Positions 43,689-52,585 of a stretch of DNA of 64,000 nucleotides are shown piece after piece; position 1 is the stretch's first letter, and each line of letters starts with the position of its first letter. The notes under the pieces are model-generated. The model had not been told where the DNA came from. It saw only the letters and a list, made by a program, of their open reading frames with translations, and did not search any database. The stretch is from Pseudomonas fluorescens (lineage in GTDB: Bacteria > Pseudomonadota > Gammaproteobacteria > Pseudomonadales > Pseudomonadaceae), in contig NZ_MOBX01000013.1 in assembly GCF_003732425.1 (NCBI RefSeq), forward strand, positions 186,001 to 250,000. The letters are read 5' to 3'. The translations under genes were made by a program, and so were the position numbers.

Positions 43689-45209
43689 ATGTATCGGAAA
43701 AACGCCGCTTTGCTGATCGCCGTCGGCCTTTTATGCGCGCTCGAATATCTTCAGGCCGGCATGATTGCTTTCGCCTCAGCGCCTATTCGCGGCGAAATAG
43801 ACGCCAGCCCTGAAGAATTCACGTTGGTCGCCGCGCTTTATGCGTGTATCGCAGTCGTGGTTATTTCAAAACAGCGCTGGTTGGTTGAGCGACTCGGCTG
43901 GCGCAATTTCATGTTGGGCTCGATCAGCATTTATGTGATGGGCGCCTTTGTGTGCGGCGTCAGCGATGATCTGACTTCGTTCACCGTTGGCCGCGTGATC
44001 ATGGCGTTGGGAGGGGCGTCCTTCATGACGTCCGCTCGCTTGATGGTCAATCTTCTACCTCCCGGACCTGGGAGATTCGTAGGCGTCAAAGTGTTTGCAA
44101 CCGGGCTTGCCAGCGGCACGGCAGCGGCCCCTTTTCTGTCATCGCTGGTAGTGGTCGAAGATACCTGGCATGCCATCTTCTGGCTGCTGATGGCGGGGGC
44201 CGTCGTAGCGGGTTTTCTATGTACAAGGTTCTTGCCTGACACGGCAATCGAGGAGGATGAACGCTCGCCGTCCAGTCCAGCAAACATCTTGCTGTTGTCT
44301 GTCAGCACCTTCTTCCTGCTGTATGTGCTGCAGCGTTCTTACTACGACTTTTATAACGAATCAGTGATTCTTTTGGCATTCGCTTTGCTGGCGGCTTTGG
44401 GTGTTTACATCTTCTTCCATGCTGAGCATTCCAAGGACACACCGTTTCTCAAAGTCAGGGACTTGATGCAGTCGCGCTACATCCTCGGCGTTGCGTTGTT
44501 CTGCTTCACGTACATCGTTCTGGGCAGCAATAACTACATTTTGCCGTACTTCCTGCAAACCGCCCTCGGCTACTCGTGGGACACGATCGGGGCGTTTCAG
44601 GCGTTTGGTCTCGCCGGTGCATTATTGACGTGGATCGTAATGGCCTTCGTCATACCGAAGCATCCCGGACCGAAAAAGTTCTTTGTGGCCGGGTTTGCGG
44701 CCCTAATCAGCTTCGGCCTGCTTTTGTCATCGCTCACGCCTGACGCAAACATGTGGGCGAACATATTGCCCGCGCTGATACTCAATGGCTGCTTTGTAAT
44801 GTTGGTGCTGGCTACCGCCGCCATGCAGACATTTCGCGATGTGACGCATCACGACACTTTGTTTGCCCATGCCTATCAAATAAAAAGCATGCTCGGGCAG
44901 ATCGCCATGGCTCTCGGCACAACCGTTGCCACTTTATTTCTGCAATGGCGCACTACGCTGCAGTACAACAACCTAAATGGGCACTTCAGTTCAGCTGATC
45001 CAATTTACCAGGCAAACACGCAATTGCTGGCGCAGTCGCTAACGCCCGCCGTCGGCGTTGGGCCGGCCAATCAGATGTCGGTGATGACGCTTGCTCAAAG
45101 CCTGCATCAACAGGCAACCCTGGTGGCCTGCATGGAGTATTTCTGGATGATCATCCTGGTCGCCGGTATGGCGCTAGGTGTGTCCATGATCCAGAAGACC
45201 TTCAAATAA
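43689..45209 (+). CDS. MFS drug efflux carrier, DHA2/EmrB-like
   Basis: About 506 residues with 14 hydrophobic segments, the number expected of DHA2 carriers. The N-terminal LEYLQAGMIAFASAPIRGEI and GRVIMALGGASFMTSARLMV fit, though the usual EmrB motif D1 is degenerate. Either the ATG at 43689 or a TTG at 43674 that overlaps the HlyD stop could be the start; neither has a strong ribosome site. It is the energy-coupled pump of the operon. Substrates of related pumps include hydrophobic phenols and uncouplers, which would suit the aromatic pathways next door, but this is inference. Confidence 0.9.
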   Translation: MYRKNAALLIAVGLLCALEYLQAGMIAFASAPIRGEIDASPEEFTLVAALYACIAVVVISKQRWLVERLGWRNFMLGSISIYVMGAFVCGVSDDLTSFTVGRVIMALGGASFMTSARLMVNLLPPGPGRFVGVKVFATGLASGTAAAPFLSSLVVVEDTWHAIFWLLMAGAVVAGFLCTRFLPDTAIEEDERSPSSPANILLLSVSTFFLLYVLQRSYYDFYNESVILLAFALLAALGVYIFFHAEHSKDTPFLKVRDLMQSRYILGVALFCFTYIVLGSNNYILPYFLQTALGYSWDTIGAFQAFGLAGALLTWIVMAFVIPKHPGPKKFFVAGFAALISFGLLLSSLTPDANMWANILPALILNGCFVMLVLATAAMQTFRDVTHHDTLFAHAYQIKSMLGQIAMALGTTVATLFLQWRTTLQYNNLNGHFSSADPIYQANTQLLAQSLTPAVGVGPANQMSVMTLAQSLHQQATLVACMEYFWMIILVAGMALGVSMIQKTFK

Positions 45210-45230
45210 TGCGTTTGTAACTCGTCCTGC

Positions 45231-45251
45231 GGTGCCCAGGTTCTGGGCGCC
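45231..45251. terminator. Hairpin between the efflux operon and the AraC gene
   Basis: GGTGCCCAG pairs with CTGGGCGCC over a GTT loop (one G:U pair), 22 bases after the MFS stop and 7 before the converging AraC stop. No T-tract follows on either strand, so termination may be weak or Rho-assisted. Confidence 0.5.
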
Positions 45252-45257
45252 GCGCGT

Positions 45258-46232
45258 TCAAACGACGGCCATATGCTGCATGCGCCGCTTCAACGTATCC
45301 GAAGGCAATTCGGCGAACTGTCGGCGGTACTGTTCTGCAAATCTGCCCAAGTGGACAAATCCGTAATCAAGGGCCATTTCAGTAACGCTTCGCACATTGC
45401 AATCCGGATCGGCAAGGCATGCCTGGATGCGTGTCAGCTTCTGTTCACGGATGAACCGTTGCGGCGTGGTGTGCATGTGTCTTTCAAACAAGGCATACAA
45501 CGAGCGCACACTCAGTTGCGCCTGATCCGCAAGGCTTTGGACGCTGATGTCTTGCTGCAGGTTACGACGGATGTAATCCACTATCCGCTCGAACGTGCTG
45601 TTGGTGCACGCCAGATGTTCACGCCTCACGTTATTGCGCATCAGGGTCAACATCTTACTGGCGACGATCTGCGCATAGTGTTCCTGCACACGAGCCAACG
45701 CGGCACCGTCCTCGGCTTCAGTACAGACGGTGGCCATCAAAGGCACGAAAGCCTGCAATTGATCCAGTGAATAACGTTGTTGCAGAAAGCGGATGCCTTC
45801 GCGCGGATATAGCCAGCGCTGTTCCTCGCAGATTGACTCGAGCAATCGTGCAGGCACCTTCAGGATGAATTTCTCGCAGTCGTGAGAGTACGTCAGGTCA
45901 ACCGGGTCGTCGGGATTGATAAGCAGCAACTCACCCGGCACCAGATGATGCACGCCGGCGGGCCCCCGCCAGAGGCAGTCGCCACGCAGCAATATCTGCA
46001 AATGAAAGATGTCTTGCAAGGCTTCGGAGATCACTCGGACGCTGGAGCCGTAGCTGATCCGGCAAAGATCCAGGCTTGCAAATTTGCGGTGATTCAACTG
46101 AGCGCGAGCGTTGCTCTTGCGTGGTAATTGAATGCAATGGCTGCCGACATGCTGATTTACATATCCAGATACCGCATGGGGGTCGGCGTTCTTGAACACC
46201 TCGCTGCGCTCGCTTAGCAGGGGCATATTCAT
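45258..46232 (-). CDS. AraC/XylS-family regulator (BenR-like)
   Basis: About 324 residues. The N-terminal effector domain carries HLQILLRGDCLWRG. The C-terminal AraC domain has two helix-turn-helices (ISVQSLADQAQLSVRSLYALF and VTEMALDYGFVHLGRFAEQY) and ends with RRQFAELPSDTLKRR, close to XylS, BenR and AntR. The start may be ATG at 46232 or a GTG three codons earlier. It lies downstream of benABCD on the same strand after a terminator, so it has its own expression. The benA promoter carries two sites matching the XylS/BenR consensus, which supports it as the ben activator. Benzoate or a halobenzoate is the likely ligand. Confidence 0.88.
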   Translation of the reverse strand: MNMPLLSERSEVFKNADPHAVSGYVNQHVGSHCIQLPRKSNARAQLNHRKFASLDLCRISYGSSVRVISEALQDIFHLQILLRGDCLWRGPAGVHHLVPGELLLINPDDPVDLTYSHDCEKFILKVPARLLESICEEQRWLYPREGIRFLQQRYSLDQLQAFVPLMATVCTEAEDGAALARVQEHYAQIVASKMLTLMRNNVRREHLACTNSTFERIVDYIRRNLQQDISVQSLADQAQLSVRSLYALFERHMHTTPQRFIREQKLTRIQACLADPDCNVRSVTEMALDYGFVHLGRFAEQYRRQFAELPSDTLKRRMQHMAVV

Positions 46233-46342
46233 GTCGGTCACTCTTATATTATTGTTATCAATCAGGCTTGAAACTCAGGCAAAGCTATGGGTACGAACAG
46301 GCCTCTCGATTCTCTGTCACGACCACGTCGAATTCCAATACG

Positions 46343-46380
46343 AAAAGAGTTGGACACCATACTCGACAGGTATCCAACTC
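46343..46380 (-). terminator. Rho-independent terminator of the ben operon
   Basis: On the minus strand GAGTTGGATAC pairs with GTGTCCAACTC (11 bp, one G:U) over a 12-base loop and is followed directly by TTTTCG. It begins 29 bases after the benD stop and separates the operon from the AraC gene. Confidence 0.75.
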
Positions 46381-46408
46381 GCTTTTACCGCGCACCCAAC
46401 AGCGGCAC

Positions 46409-47167
46409 TCAGCCTAAGTCGCCACCGCCAACCGGTAGCGTGACGCCGGTGATGTAGGAGGCTTCATCGGAAGCCAGGAACAAAATTGCGCCGACCTGTT
46501 CATCAATCGTGCCGTAGCGTTTCATCAAGCTACTGTCCTTGGTCTGCTCGACGATCTGCGAGTACCAATGCTGTTCCTGTTCGGTGGGCACGGCGGTGTT
46601 ACGGGGGATTCGACGTGGTGGTGCGTCTGTACCACCCGGAGCAGTTGCATTGACGCGCACACCGCGCCCGCCCGTTTCAAAAGCCAGGCAGGCCGTCAGC
46701 GCATTGATTCCGCCCTTGGCCGCGCCATAAGGTGCCCGATTGACTCCCCGGGTGGCGATAGACGAAACGTTGACGATCGCCCCGCTGCCTTGAGCCAGCA
46801 TATGAGGCAAGGCGTTATGGCAGCACCAGAGAGTGGGAAACAGCGACCGACGTACTTCTGCCTCTATTTCGTCGGGAAGATAATGCTCGAAAGGTTTGGC
46901 CCAGATCGTGCCACCCACGTTGTTGATCAAAATGTCCAACCGGCCGAAGTGCTCAATGGCTTGGCTCACCACACGCTGGCAATCGGCGTAGCGCTCCAGG
47001 TCAGCAGTCAACGCAAACACTTGCGCCGGCAGTTCGTGCACCAGTTCACTGCGATCCACAGCAACCACCCTTGCGCCTTCGAGCAACAGACGCTCGACGA
47101 CGCCTCGACCAATGCCTTGCGCAGCGCCAGTGACCAGCGCGACTTTATTGTTGAATCTCATGCTCAT
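46409..47167 (-). CDS. benD: Benzoate cis-diol dehydrogenase (BenD-like SDR)
   Basis: 252 residues, a classical short-chain dehydrogenase: GAAQGIGRGV for NAD, NNVGG after strand 4, and the catalytic YGAAKGG. It dehydrogenates and decarboxylates 1,6-dihydroxycyclohexa-2,4-diene-1-carboxylate to catechol. EHYLPDEIEAEVRRSLFPTLW resembles BenD and XylL. It is the last gene of benABCD, 23 bases after benC, with GAGG before the ATG and a good terminator behind it. Confidence 0.92.
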   Translation of the reverse strand: MSMRFNNKVALVTGAAQGIGRGVVERLLLEGARVVAVDRSELVHELPAQVFALTADLERYADCQRVVSQAIEHFGRLDILINNVGGTIWAKPFEHYLPDEIEAEVRRSLFPTLWCCHNALPHMLAQGSGAIVNVSSIATRGVNRAPYGAAKGGINALTACLAFETGGRGVRVNATAPGGTDAPPRRIPRNTAVPTEQEQHWYSQIVEQTKDSSLMKRYGTIDEQVGAILFLASDEASYITGVTLPVGGGDLG

Positions 47168-47190
47168 GGCGACCTCGACATACCGCTTGC

Positions 47191-48204
47191 TCAGGCAGCA
47201 CTGGCGGCAAATTTTTCGTAGTAGAAGTTGGCGGGAGAGATGCCCTGTTCACGAATGTAATGACTGACGGCCTCCACCATCGGAGGTGGCCCGCACAGAT
47301 AGATGTCTACGTCGCCGCCATTCAAATGCTCAGGCGCAATGTGCTGGGTGACGTAACCCCTTTGCGGCCACTCGCTCTGCGGATTGGCCACACAGGCACT
47401 GAACGTGAAATTGGCAATGCTCGCCGTCAGGGCCTTGAGGCGATCCATTTCTACCAGGTCGAAATCGTTGGTGACGCCGTAAATCAGGTGCAATGGGTGA
47501 TCACTGCCTTGTTCGGCAATCGTCTCGAGCATTGCGGTAAACGGCGCAAGTCCAGTCCCGCCGGCCAGCATGAGCAGCGGGCGTTTGATCGGGCGCAGGT
47601 AAAAGCTGCCCAACGGACCCGCGAGGCTCATGTGATCGCCGACTTTGGCCAGCTCAGTGAGAAACTGGCTCATCAGACCGCCAGGAACATTGCGGATCAG
47701 GAAGCTTACGCGCCCCTCCTTCTGCACCGAGCTGAACGAGTACGCGCGTGTCTGGTTGCTGCCTGGCACTTGCAGATTGACATACTGACCCGGCAAGAAC
47801 GTCAGGTCGGCGAGAGCATCGCCCTGGATGGACAGTGACAGCGTGCTGTCAGACAGTCGACGAACTTCCTGGATCGCCCCCTCATAAGTGGATTGCTGGG
47901 TCTTGCACACGTCGGACGACGCAGGAATGCTCACCACACAATCACTTTTCACCCGCATCTGGCAGGTCAGTACGAAACCTTCGCCTGCCTCGTCGGCAGT
48001 CAGGGCATCATCAATATAATCCTCGCCGAGCTCGTACTCACCCGATTCGGCAAAACATTTGCAGGTTCCGCAAGCGCCATCGCGGCAGTCCAGCGGAATA
48101 TTGATTCCTTGGCGGTACGCGGCATCGGCCACGGTTTCACTGGGCGTTGCGACAATGAAACGGGTTACGCCGTCTTCGAAATTCAGGGCAATCTTGTGGC
48201 TCAT
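47191..48204 (-). CDS. benC: Benzoate 1,2-dioxygenase reductase (BenC-like)
   Basis: 337 residues with the BenC order of domains. An N-terminal plant-type 2Fe-2S ferredoxin has Cys40, Cys45, Cys48 and Cys81 (CRDGACGTCKC). An FAD domain follows (QTRAYSFSS pattern) and then an NADH domain (LAGGTGLAPFTAMLE, and CGPPPMVEAV near the end). It moves electrons from NADH to the oxygenase. A GAGG site precedes the ATG and it follows benB by 61 bases. Confidence 0.94.
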   Translation of the reverse strand: MSHKIALNFEDGVTRFIVATPSETVADAAYRQGINIPLDCRDGACGTCKCFAESGEYELGEDYIDDALTADEAGEGFVLTCQMRVKSDCVVSIPASSDVCKTQQSTYEGAIQEVRRLSDSTLSLSIQGDALADLTFLPGQYVNLQVPGSNQTRAYSFSSVQKEGRVSFLIRNVPGGLMSQFLTELAKVGDHMSLAGPLGSFYLRPIKRPLLMLAGGTGLAPFTAMLETIAEQGSDHPLHLIYGVTNDFDLVEMDRLKALTASIANFTFSACVANPQSEWPQRGYVTQHIAPEHLNGGDVDIYLCGPPPMVEAVSHYIREQGISPANFYYEKFAASAA

Positions 48205-48265
48205 GACAAACCTCGCATGGCTGCGCGCCTCCCCACTCGTGGCGGGTTGCGTAACGCAGCCCGAT

Positions 48266-48754
48266 TCACAGGTGGTAGATATCGATGACCTGACGGACGT
48301 AATCGTTTTTCAGTACCACTTTCTTGGCTTTGATCAGCGGCTGTTCTCCGCGCGTATCCAAGGTGTAGAAACTGGTACCGAAATAGCTGTCTACGGTCTT
48401 GTAGCGAAAGCTCAGCGTGTGCCAGTTGAAACGCACCGCGCACTGACCTTCGCTCATCTCGGTGATCTCGATATTGCTCAGGTTATGGGAGGTGCGGGTG
48501 TCCGGAATGCTCGCGCTGGAGCGCTCGGTCTTGATCCGGAATATCCGATCCTCCAAGCCCTCACGACTGCCGTACCAAATCAGCGAAATTTCACTTTGCG
48601 GATCTTCAGTCAGTTCGTCGTCGTCATCCCAGGACGGCATCCAGAACGTCGCATCGGCGGCATAGAGCTCCAGCCACTGATCCCACAGTTTGTCGTCAAG
48701 ATAACGGGCTTCGCGAAAGAGGAAATCGCGCACTTGCTCATAGGAAGCGCTCAT
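48266..48754 (-). CDS. benB: Benzoate 1,2-dioxygenase small subunit (BenB-like)
   Basis: 162 residues, the usual length of beta subunits of group II ring-hydroxylating dioxygenases. The cystatin-like fold is suggested by the helical start ([20 protein letters not shown]), [14 protein letters not shown] and the terminal [16 protein letters not shown]. It is structural, holding the alpha3-beta3 hexamer. Its ATG overlaps the benA stop by four bases, so equal amounts of the two subunits are expected. Confidence 0.94.
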   Translation of the reverse strand: MSASYEQVRDFLFREARYLDDKLWDQWLELYAADATFWMPSWDDDDELTEDPQSEISLIWYGSREGLEDRIFRIKTERSSASIPDTRTSHNLSNIEITEMSEGQCAVRFNWHTLSFRYKTVDSYFGTSFYTLDTRGEQPLIKAKKVVLKNDYVRQVIDIYHL

Positions 48755-50115
48755 TGGACCTCCCGCGCAGGAATGTTGCCTGCCTGTTCGACGGCCACTG
48801 CTTGAAGCATGGTGTCTTTCCAGTATTTGTGCTGTTCCACGAACAGCCCCTCGTCTTCCGTGCGCACACCGCTGAGCAACGGATGTAGATCGATTTCCAG
48901 CGCCGCTTCATCAGGTCCTTCAACCCAGTGTTCGGCACCGCGTGACATATCGTTCCACGCTGTCGCGCTGCCTTGATAACCGATCTGGCAGGAACGAAAC
49001 TCCTCAAGGTCATCAGGCGTCGCCATGCCGCTGACGTTGAAAAAGTCTTCGTACTGGCGGATGCGTCGCGCACGGGCGTCTGCGCTTTCTCCCACTGGGG
49101 CGATGCAGTAAATGGTGATTTCGGTTTGATTGACCGAGATGGGCCGAGCAATGCGAATTTGCGAACTGAATTGGTCCATTAAGTAGACATTCGGATACAG
49201 GCACAGATTGCGCGAGTTCCCGATCATCCAGTCGGCGCGAGCCTGCCCAAAACCACTGACCAGTTCGTCACGGCGCTCATACAGAGGCCTGTCTTCCGGG
49301 TTGGCCCAGCGCGTCCAAAGCAGCATGTGGCCTTTGTCGAACGAATAGAAACCACCGCCACTTTTTGCCCAGCCGCCCGCGCTCATGGTCGGATTGACGT
49401 CGCCGGACTGACGCTCTTTGCGCTGGTTCTGGGTGGCCGCGTAGTTCCAGTGCACCGAGCTGACGTGATAACCGTCCGCACCGTTTTCTGCGGTGAGTTT
49501 CCAGTTGCCCTCATAGATGTAGCTGGAAGAACCACGCAGCACTTCCAGGCCATCCGGGGACTGATCGACAATCATGTCGATGATCTTCGCAGACTCTCCC
49601 AAATGCTCGGCCAAAGGCACCACGTCAGCATTGAGACTACCGAACAGAAACCCCCGGTAAGACTCAAACCGCGCCACCTTGGTCAGGTCATGCGAGCCTT
49701 CGCAGTTGAAGCTTTGAGGGTATCCGGCATTGCTCGGATCTTTGACCTTGAGCAGCTTGCCTGAGTTGTTGAAGGTCCATCCATGGAACGGGCAGGTATA
49801 GGAAGATTTGTTGCCGCGCTTGTGTCGGCACAGCATCGCGCCGCGATGACTACAGGCATTCAGGAAGGCGTTAAGTACGCCGTCCTTGTTCCGTGCGATG
49901 AAGATAGGCTGGCGCCCCATCTGCAGCGTGATGTAATCATTTTTCTGAGGGATCTGGCTTTCGTGTGCGAGGTACAGCCAGTTGCCTTCAAAAATATGCT
50001 TCATTTCGAGGTCGAACAGGCGGGGATCGGTGAACATCTCGCGCTTGCAGCGATAGATGCCCTCTTCACGGTTTTCCTCGAGCAAGGAATTGAGATACTC
50101 GACGCCAATGGACAT
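48751..50115 (-). CDS. benA: Benzoate 1,2-dioxygenase large subunit (BenA-like)
   Basis: 454 residues. The Rieske ligands are Cys88, His90, Cys108 and His111, and the mononuclear iron ligands Asp214, His217 and His222 lie in [12 protein letters not shown]. Long stretches (for example [20 protein letters not shown] and [20 protein letters not shown]) read like Pseudomonas BenA. It forms the 1,2-cis-diol of benzoate; toluates or 2-halobenzoates, as with XylX and CbdA, cannot be excluded. Anthranilate is less likely because a diol dehydrogenase gene accompanies it. The start has GGAGG at good spacing. Two XylS/BenR-type sites lie 62-97 bases upstream of the start codon. Confidence 0.94.
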   Translation of the reverse strand: MSIGVEYLNSLLEENREEGIYRCKREMFTDPRLFDLEMKHIFEGNWLYLAHESQIPQKNDYITLQMGRQPIFIARNKDGVLNAFLNACSHRGAMLCRHKRGNKSSYTCPFHGWTFNNSGKLLKVKDPSNAGYPQSFNCEGSHDLTKVARFESYRGFLFGSLNADVVPLAEHLGESAKIIDMIVDQSPDGLEVLRGSSSYIYEGNWKLTAENGADGYHVSSVHWNYAATQNQRKERQSGDVNPTMSAGGWAKSGGGFYSFDKGHMLLWTRWANPEDRPLYERRDELVSGFGQARADWMIGNSRNLCLYPNVYLMDQFSSQIRIARPISVNQTEITIYCIAPVGESADARARRIRQYEDFFNVSGMATPDDLEEFRSCQIGYQGSATAWNDMSRGAEHWVEGPDEAALEIDLHPLLSGVRTEDEGLFVEQHKYWKDTMLQAVAVEQAGNIPAREVQ

Positions 50116-50176
50116 GGTCTGAGCCTCCGTTGTTGTTATTGGTAGGCTCAGTGTCACCGGCAATCCGTATCAGCAA

Positions 50177-50212
50177 TATCCGTTGCGTGCAGACCGCTAT
50201 CCGGTTTGTGCA
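50177..50212 (-). promoter_or_regulatory. Double XylS/BenR operator upstream of benA
   Basis: On the benA strand TGCACAAACCGGATA and TGCACGCAACGGATA are direct repeats separated by six bases, so they recur at 21-bp spacing. Both match TGCA-N6-GG-N-TA, the established half-site of XylS at Pm and of BenR. The promoter-proximal copy should touch the -35 region. I did not find an unambiguous -10. Confidence 0.88.
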
Positions 50213-50350
50213 GAACAAACACGTTTCAGCTGAAGGTCGCCATCGAATCGAATATATCGATAGTGATCATTCATAAATGCCATACATGCCGAATGTGAAA
50301 ATATCGTCAAATACGCTTCTATTTCAATTAGATAACCATTCGGAGCTGTT

Positions 50351-51019
50351 TTGTCCCCTAATCTGCGTGAGCTAAAACTGGCTTCTTTGTCGTTGTTGCT
50401 GAAATTTGGATTTGTCTTCTTTTCGCTGGCGATGCTCTGGCTGGACATCGCCGTCTTCCACACTCAAATTCTCGAGATATCGTTCACCGAAATCAGCCAG
50501 GAGTTGATGCTGTTCATTATCGCCGTATCGTTCTGGACGTTACCGACGAGCAAAGGCCATGCGGGATTCAAATCATTGGCCGGCGGTTTCTTTGCCTGCC
50601 TGTTGATGCGAGAGCTGGATGGCTTGTTCGACCCCATCAGTCATAGCGCCTGGTGCGTGCCGTTCCTGGCCATTGCAACCGTCTGCGTAACAGTGGCCTT
50701 AAGTAAAACCAACCGCCAACAGACATTGGCCGACCTCGCTGCGTTCACACAGTCCCGCGCATTCGGCGCATTCGCTACAGGCTTTGGCGTGTTGTTGTTT
50801 TCGCGGGTTTTCGGCATGGGCAGCTTTTGGCATCTTGTGTTGGGCGAAGGTTACGAGCGCTTGGCCAAGACGACGGTCGAGGAAGGAGTAGAGTTGTTGG
50901 CCTATTCAATGTGGCTGGCGACGACCATTGAGTATCGCCTGTCCGCCATCGCGACAACGGTACTCATATCGCCAAAACAATCTAGGGGTGAAGGGAAGAT
51001 TCAAACGCACAGCGTTTGA
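50351..51019 (+). CDS. Small integral membrane protein, unknown function
   Basis: 222 residues with about six hydrophobic segments (LLLKFGFVFFSLAMLWLDIA, LMLFIIAVSFWTLPT, WCVPFLAIATVCVTVAL, AFATGFGVLLFSRVFG). The start appears to be TTG with CGGAG five bases upstream. There is a conserved-looking EGVELLAYSMWLATTIEY near the C-terminus. It lies in the gap between the ben promoter and the aldehyde dehydrogenase, on the opposite strand to both operons. I do not recognise the family. A role in aromatic uptake or sensing is only a guess from position. Confidence 0.7.
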   Translation: MSPNLRELKLASLSLLLKFGFVFFSLAMLWLDIAVFHTQILEISFTEISQELMLFIIAVSFWTLPTSKGHAGFKSLAGGFFACLLMRELDGLFDPISHSAWCVPFLAIATVCVTVALSKTNRQQTLADLAAFTQSRAFGAFATGFGVLLFSRVFGMGSFWHLVLGEGYERLAKTTVEEGVELLAYSMWLATTIEYRLSAIATTVLISPKQSRGEGKIQTHSV

Positions 51020-51059
51020 CGCGAGTGACAGGGACCTGTCGCAAGGAATCAGTTCATAT

Positions 51060-51095
51060 TTTGGGTAGACCGGCTCCTCAGAGCCGGTTCCCAAA
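51060..51095. terminator. Hairpin between converging membrane protein and aldehyde dehydrogenase genes
   Basis: ACCGGCTC-CTCA-GAGCCGGT (51069-51088) is a perfect 8-bp stem, extended outside by TTGGG and CCCAA. It sits between converging genes, 8 bases beyond the minus-strand stop. The T-tract is poor on both strands; a bidirectional terminator is likely. Confidence 0.65.
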
Positions 51096-51103
51096 TCTGG
51101 ATA

Positions 51104-52555
51104 TCAGAATGGATAAGGCTGGTCGGAAGGCTCGACCGTGACCCATTTCACTTCGGTGAACTCTTCAATAACGGCGCTGCCGTCGAAGCGACCGTAGCCA
51201 CTGTTCTTCATACCACCGTAAGGGGCTTGAGGCTCGTTTTGCACCGTTGCCCCGTTGATGTGTACGCAACCGGCATCCAGTCGGCCAGCCAGATCAAGGG
51301 CCAGGCTGACATTGCGACTGAAGATGGCTGATGACAGACCGAACGCCGTATCGTTAGCGACAGCCAATGCCTGCTCCGCGCCTTTGACCCGAACCACAGT
51401 GGTGACTGGCCCGAAAGTTTCTTCATCGTAGATATCCATTTTCGATGACACTCGATCCACCAGCGTCGGCGCCATCTGCGCCTCCTCTGCCAGACCTCCC
51501 ACCACAATCGTGGCCCCCTTCCCTACGGCGTCATCCAGCAACTGATTGATGCGCTGTACCGAGCCTTGGGAAATCATCGGGCCGATTACGCTGGCAGGAT
51601 TAAGCACCGGGTTCCCCTGTTCGAGGTCTCGAATACGTTGAGCAAACTTTGCCACGAAAGCATCAGCTACAGACTCATCAACCACGAAGCGCTCGGTCGA
51701 CATACAGATTTGCCCTTGGTACAGAAATGCGCCAAACACGGCAGCGTTGACCGCGCCTTCCAGGTCGGCGTCCTCTAACACAATAAACGGTGCCTTCCCG
51801 CCCAGCTCGAGCAAACAGCGCTTGAGGTACTTCGCGCTGGTCTGGGCAATCATCCGGCCGACGTTGGTCGACCCGGTGAAATTGACCCGGCGTACCGTAT
51901 CGTGAGCGATCAGCACTTCAGTTACAGCGCCGGCATCTTCTGGCGCCGAGATAATAAAGTTCACCACGCCAGCCGGGAACCCTGCGTCATAGAACGCCTG
52001 GGCCAGCAGCTCATGAGTGCGCGGGCTGTTTTCTGAACCTTTGAAAATAACCGTGTTACCGCAGGCCAACGGGTAGGCAATGGACCGGGTGCCAAGAATG
52101 ACCGGGCCGTTCCACGGTGCAATGCTCAACACCGTGCCGGCGGGTTGACGCAAGGTGACCGACAACGTGCCGGGCTTGTCGGTGGCGAGGGTTTCGCCCT
52201 TGATTTGCGTGGTCAGCGATGCCGCTTCACGAAGCAGGTTGGCCGAAGCGCCGACGTTGAACTGCGACCAGAGTCGAGAAGCGCCGATTTCTTCAGCCAT
52301 GACACTGCAGAAAAGCTCCATCTTGCTTTCCAGCGCATCAGCCGCTGCCAGCAGTAGCCGACGACGCTCGGTCGGGCCCACTTTCGACCATGTTTTAAAT
52401 GCTTGCTGGGACGATGCAGCGACGCGTCGCGCATCTTCCACACTGCACGCCGCGCCGGTGCTGACAACGTTGCCAGTGACCGGATCAATGCGCTGGTAAG
52501 TTTTACCGTCCGAGGCGGCTTGGGCGATATTGTCGATTACGAGTTGGACAGTCAT
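51104..52555 (-). CDS. Salicylaldehyde/benzaldehyde dehydrogenase (NahF-like)
   Basis: 483 residues, an NAD(P)+ aldehyde dehydrogenase with the general base in LELGGKAP and the nucleophile Cys in GQICMSTERF. NTVIFKGSENSPRTHEL, SASNLL-type segments and the C-terminal ending in YPF resemble NahF of naphthalene plasmids. It oxidises salicylaldehyde to salicylate or benzaldehyde to benzoate. AAGGA precedes the ATG. It is the last gene of the set hydroxylase - catA - alcohol dehydrogenase - aldehyde dehydrogenase, 30 bases after the alcohol dehydrogenase. Confidence 0.88.
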   Translation of the reverse strand: MTVQLVIDNIAQAASDGKTYQRIDPVTGNVVSTGAACSVEDARRVAASSQQAFKTWSKVGPTERRRLLLAAADALESKMELFCSVMAEEIGASRLWSQFNVGASANLLREAASLTTQIKGETLATDKPGTLSVTLRQPAGTVLSIAPWNGPVILGTRSIAYPLACGNTVIFKGSENSPRTHELLAQAFYDAGFPAGVVNFIISAPEDAGAVTEVLIAHDTVRRVNFTGSTNVGRMIAQTSAKYLKRCLLELGGKAPFIVLEDADLEGAVNAAVFGAFLYQGQICMSTERFVVDESVADAFVAKFAQRIRDLEQGNPVLNPASVIGPMISQGSVQRINQLLDDAVGKGATIVVGGLAEEAQMAPTLVDRVSSKMDIYDEETFGPVTTVVRVKGAEQALAVANDTAFGLSSAIFSRNVSLALDLAGRLDAGCVHINGATVQNEPQAPYGGMKNSGYGRFDGSAVIEEFTEVKWVTVEPSDQPYPF

Positions 52556-52585
52556 CTTGAAATCCTTTGATGAGTTTGAAAAAAA

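Noticed and set aside
48751..50115. Anthranilate dioxygenase large subunit (AntA)
   Set aside because: A cis-diol dehydrogenase gene (benD) completes the cluster, which anthranilate dioxygenation does not need, and the sequence reads closer to BenA.
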